DNA of 6,669 nt, from NCBI GenBank assembly GCA_945861815.1, contig CAMAVV010000091.1, forward strand, positions 1 to 6,669, given 5' to 3'. A model generated the notes under the pieces. That model did not search any database. It saw only the letters and a program-made list of their open reading frames with translations, and was not told the origin of the DNA. The stretch is from Thermoflexus hugenholtzii JAD2. GTDB lineage: Bacteria; Chloroflexota; Dehalococcoidia; SHYB01. Positions 4,714 through 6,669 of this stretch are shown here, one piece after another. The first letter of the stretch is position 1. The number at the start of each line of letters is the position of its first letter. Position numbers and translations under genes: made by a program.

Positions 4714-6669
4714 AGCGGTTCTCCGCGGTGTCGATTACTGGGTGGTTCTGGCAGTCGCGTTGGGAGCGTGGCTGCGCTTCGCCCGCCTGGGCGACTTTCA
4801 TAACCAGTATTACACCGCTACGACGGCCTCCATGCTGGAGAGCCCGAAGAACTTCTTTTTCGGCTCTTTTGACCCAGGCGGCGTCGTTACCGTCGATAAG
4901 CCGCCCTTCGCCTTCTGGCTAGACGCCATCCCTGCCGCCATCTGGGGCGTCAAGGCCTGGACCGTGACGCTCCCCCAGGTGTTGATGGGTACCCTCGCGA
5001 TCCTCGTCCTCTACGCCGCCATCAAACCTGCCTTTGGCCGACTGGCTGCCGTCACCGCTGCATTTCTCCTGGCCGTCATCCCCGCCAGTGTCGTGATCGA
5101 TAGCCGCAACGAGCCGGATGCGCTCCTCTCCTTCGCGCTCTTGCTTGCTGCGGTAAGCATCGTGCAAGCGGCGAGGACAGGCAAATGGCTGTGGCTCGTC
5201 TCCTTCGCCGTGTGCATGAGCATCGCCTTCAACGCCAAGATGCTCGTTGCCGTCGTGCCGCTGCCCGCCTTTCTCCTCTACTACGCCGTCGCGGCGCGTG
5301 TCCACGTGCGCGAGGTTGCCGCCAGGCTTTCCATTGTTGCCGCCCTCGTCCTCGTCCTCGCCTTCTCCTGGGCCACCGCCGTTGCCCTTACGCCTGCGAG
5401 CGATAGGCCGTACATCGGCTCAACGCGCGACAACTCCATATGGACGCTGATCTTTAGGTACAACGGCCTCAACAGGTTTGGTGGCCCTGGCGGGCCGCGC
5501 CTAGGGCCGCAGAACGTCCCACCCGGCCCTGGGCAACCGGGACAACAGCCGGGGATTGGGCAGCCGCAGCAGCCTGGCTTTCAACAACCCATCGGGCCGC
5601 CACCAGGGCAAGGCGGAGCGCAACCGCCGAACCAGCCGCAAGGCCAAGGGCAGCAACGGCCCCCAGGCCAGAATGTTCCTGGGCAACAGCCACCTCTTGG
5701 CGGACAGCCACAACCTCCACAGCAGCCGGGTCAGCCGCCAGGGCCGGGACAGCAGCAGCCGGGGCAGGGATTCAATCCCGCGCCAGGTGCGCCGCCATCC
5801 CGCGACGGTATCTTCGGACTCTTCTTCGGCCGCCTTGCCTCGCAGGTAGCCTGGCTATTGCCGTTGGGCATCTTCGCTGCCATCGTGACCTTCACCCATC
5901 TCTTTAGCGAGAGCCTCTATCGCAGGCCAATGGCGATATTCGAACGTCTGCGGGAGACGCCGTCGGCCGCCCAGGCGATCCTCTGGGCAGGCTGGTTCGC
6001 CACGGCAGTCGTCGTCTTTGGCCTGGCAGATGCCACGACGACGCATCCCTATTACCTGGTCGGCCTTGCTGTGCCCCTGGCGGCTGTGGCGGGGATCGCC
6101 ATCGCGTCGCTCTTCAACGCCTTTCGCCGTGGCGGACTCTTAGCGTGGGCGCTTCCTGCCGCTATCGCCGCCATTGCTCTCTACCAAGTGCTCGCTGCGC
6201 GAGGCATTGTGGAAGACTGGGTCATCGCCCTGGCCTTCTTCGCCGCGCTGATCACTCTCGTGCCCGTCATCATGGGCCTCTGGTGGAAGCTCGGCGACAC
6301 GCCTCTCGCGAAGGGCGCAGCCCTTGCGGCTGCATGCGTCATCTTGATGATTCCTGCCGCGCTTTCCTACACGGCGAGCGGCGCGATTGTGAATCCCCCT
6401 GGGCCAGGAGGGAACCGACCGCCGGGAAACATCAACCCGGAGGGGCAGCGGGTGCAGCGCATCGCCGCCTACATCAAAGGGCGAGGCGACGCGGGTAAGA
6501 GATTTGCGGTTGGGGCCTTTAGCGCTCGCGAGGCTTCGCCCTTCATCATCGCTGACGTCCCCGCTGTCGCCGTCGGCGGCTTTTCCGGGAACGACCCGAT
6601 CTTTAGCCTGGAAAGCTTCCTCTCCATGGTGGAGCGCGGCGAGCTGCGCTACTTTCTGATGAGCCAGGG
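4691..6669 (+). CDS. YkcB/ArnT-like GT-C membrane glycosyltransferase (3' partial)
   Basis: The frame is open from ATG 4691 to the window edge (659 full codons, no stop). The product is a polytopic inner-membrane protein of the PMT_2/GT39-GT83 superfamily. Such enzymes transfer a sugar from a polyprenyl-phosphate carrier on the outer face of the membrane. Family marks, in order: first membrane segment about 16-31; LGDFHNQYYTA with Asp35, the usual place of the catalytic acid; FFFGSFDPGG and VDKPP (68-72); RNEPDALL (Asn140, Asp143); NAKML around Lys183; RPYIGS (239-244); THPYY with His452; and VGGFSGNDP near 628-636, before LRYFL. I count about 13-14 hydrophobic spans. Residues 264-369 form an unusual Gln/Pro/Gly-rich loop. 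The donor and acceptor are unknown. No Shine-Dalgarno precedes the ATG and the frame is open further upstream, so the exact start is uncertain. It has no evident link to the catabolic operon. Confidence 0.93.
   Translation, partial: MNRGSRFIAVLRGVDYWVVLAVALGAWLRFARLGDFHNQYYTATTASMLESPKNFFFGSFDPGGVVTVDKPPFAFWLDAIPAAIWGVKAWTVTLPQVLMGTLAILVLYAAIKPAFGRLAAVTAAFLLAVIPASVVIDSRNEPDALLSFALLLAAVSIVQAARTGKWLWLVSFAVCMSIAFNAKMLVAVVPLPAFLLYYAVAARVHVREVAARLSIVAALVLVLAFSWATAVALTPASDRPYIGSTRDNSIWTLIFRYNGLNRFGGPGGPRLGPQNVPPGPGQPGQQPGIGQPQQPGFQQPIGPPPGQGGAQPPNQPQGQGQQRPPGQNVPGQQPPLGGQPQPPQQPGQPPGPGQQQPGQGFNPAPGAPPSRDGIFGLFFGRLASQVAWLLPLGIFAAIVTFTHLFSESLYRRPMAIFERLRETPSAAQAILWAGWFATAVVVFGLADATTTHPYYLVGLAVPLAAVAGIAIASLFNAFRRGGLLAWALPAAIAAIALYQVLAARGIVEDWVIALAFFAALITLVPVIMGLWWKLGDTPLAKGAALAAACVILMIPAALSYTASGAIVNPPGPGGNRPPGNINPEGQRVQRIAAYIKGRGDAGKRFAVGAFSAREASPFIIADVPAVAVGGFSGNDPIFSLESFLSMVERGELRYFLMSQ
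5480..5797 (+). repeat. Gln/Pro/Gly-rich low-complexity coding segment in the glycosyltransferase
   Basis: These 318 bp encode 106 residues made mostly of Pro, Gly and Gln (28 Gln), with only two Arg and no Asp, Glu or Lys. At DNA level it is built from degenerate CAG/CCG/GGG-type units (for example GGGCAACCG, GGACAACAGCCG) without an exact tandem period. It sits between RPYIGS...NGLNRF and the next membrane span (VAWLLPLG), a predicted extracytoplasmic loop where relatives usually carry a shorter Gly-rich stretch. It is expected to be disordered. Frame is kept throughout, so it is part of the protein and not a frameshift artefact. Confidence 0.8.

Noticed and set aside
4318..4803. Plus-strand ORF of 161 codons spanning the end of the LysR gene and the oxidoreductase remnant.
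   Set aside because: It is antisense to the remnant, whose frame shows family motifs, and its Cys- and Arg-rich product resembles nothing known to me.
4919..5720. Minus-strand ORFs of 128 and 83 codons opposite the glycosyltransferase (4919-5305 and 5469-5720).
   Set aside because: Their low-complexity, charge- or Ala-rich products are the expected antisense readings of a membrane-protein gene and a Gln/Pro/Gly repeat. No family resemblance was seen.
1..6669. CRISPR arrays, tRNA or rRNA genes, insertion sequences, phage or defence genes.
   Set aside because: No regularly spaced repeats, cloverleaf or rRNA sequence, transposase motifs or terminal repeats were seen on either strand. The genes are metabolic, regulatory or membrane glycosylation genes.

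Overview
The window reads as bacterial chromosomal DNA: GC-rich, tightly packed, with good Shine-Dalgarno sites before most genes. It carries a CaiB/BaiF CoA-transferase, an amidohydrolase tail, a luciferase-like monooxygenase remnant and a YkcB-type membrane glycosyltransferase. This mix suggests an environmental bacterium with many paralogous catabolic enzymes. A Chloroflexota (Dehalococcoidia/SAR202-like) host would fit, but that is only an inference; there is no rRNA or marker gene here to test it.

Left part (1-4331). A few codons at the left edge (+ strand, ending at 59) look like the C-terminus of an amidohydrolase. Facing it is a three-gene minus-strand operon, transcribed from about 3227 down to 145: a family III (CaiB/BaiF, formyl-CoA-transferase-like) CoA-transferase, an extended short-chain dehydrogenase/epimerase-fold protein, and a crotonase-fold (enoyl-CoA hydratase/isomerase) protein. 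The gaps are 27 and 35 bp and each gene has its own ribosome binding site. A LysR-type regulator (3423-4331, +) is divergent from the operon. The 195-bp intergenic region contains a dyad of the classic LysR form (T-N11-A), placed about 61 bp upstream of a predicted operon start. A plausible reading is activation of an organic acid to its CoA thioester by CoA transfer, followed by modification by the two downstream enzymes, under LysR control. The substrate cannot be read from the sequence. Both downstream enzymes lack their family's usual catalytic residues: the SDR-fold protein has Val/Asn in place of Tyr/Lys, and the crotonase has Asp/Phe in place of the two Glu.

Junction (4332-4713). A 115-codon minus-strand ORF resembles only the C-terminal part of a luciferase-like flavin-dependent oxidoreductase. 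It starts inside the 5' end of the next gene. The start codons of these two divergent ORFs form the two ends of a perfect 8-bp inverted repeat. This looks like a rearrangement breakpoint or, less interestingly, an assembly join.

Right part (4691-6669). One long + strand gene runs off the right edge. It encodes a polytopic GT-C glycosyltransferase of the YkcB/ArnT-like (PMT_2) type, 659 codons visible. A 106-residue Gln/Pro/Gly-rich, almost uncharged segment sits in a predicted extracytoplasmic loop. No tRNA, rRNA, CRISPR array, insertion sequence or clear intrinsic terminator was found. No demonstrably new multi-gene system is seen; the best candidates for novelty are the two enzymes lacking canonical catalytic residues and the low-complexity loop in the glycosyltransferase.
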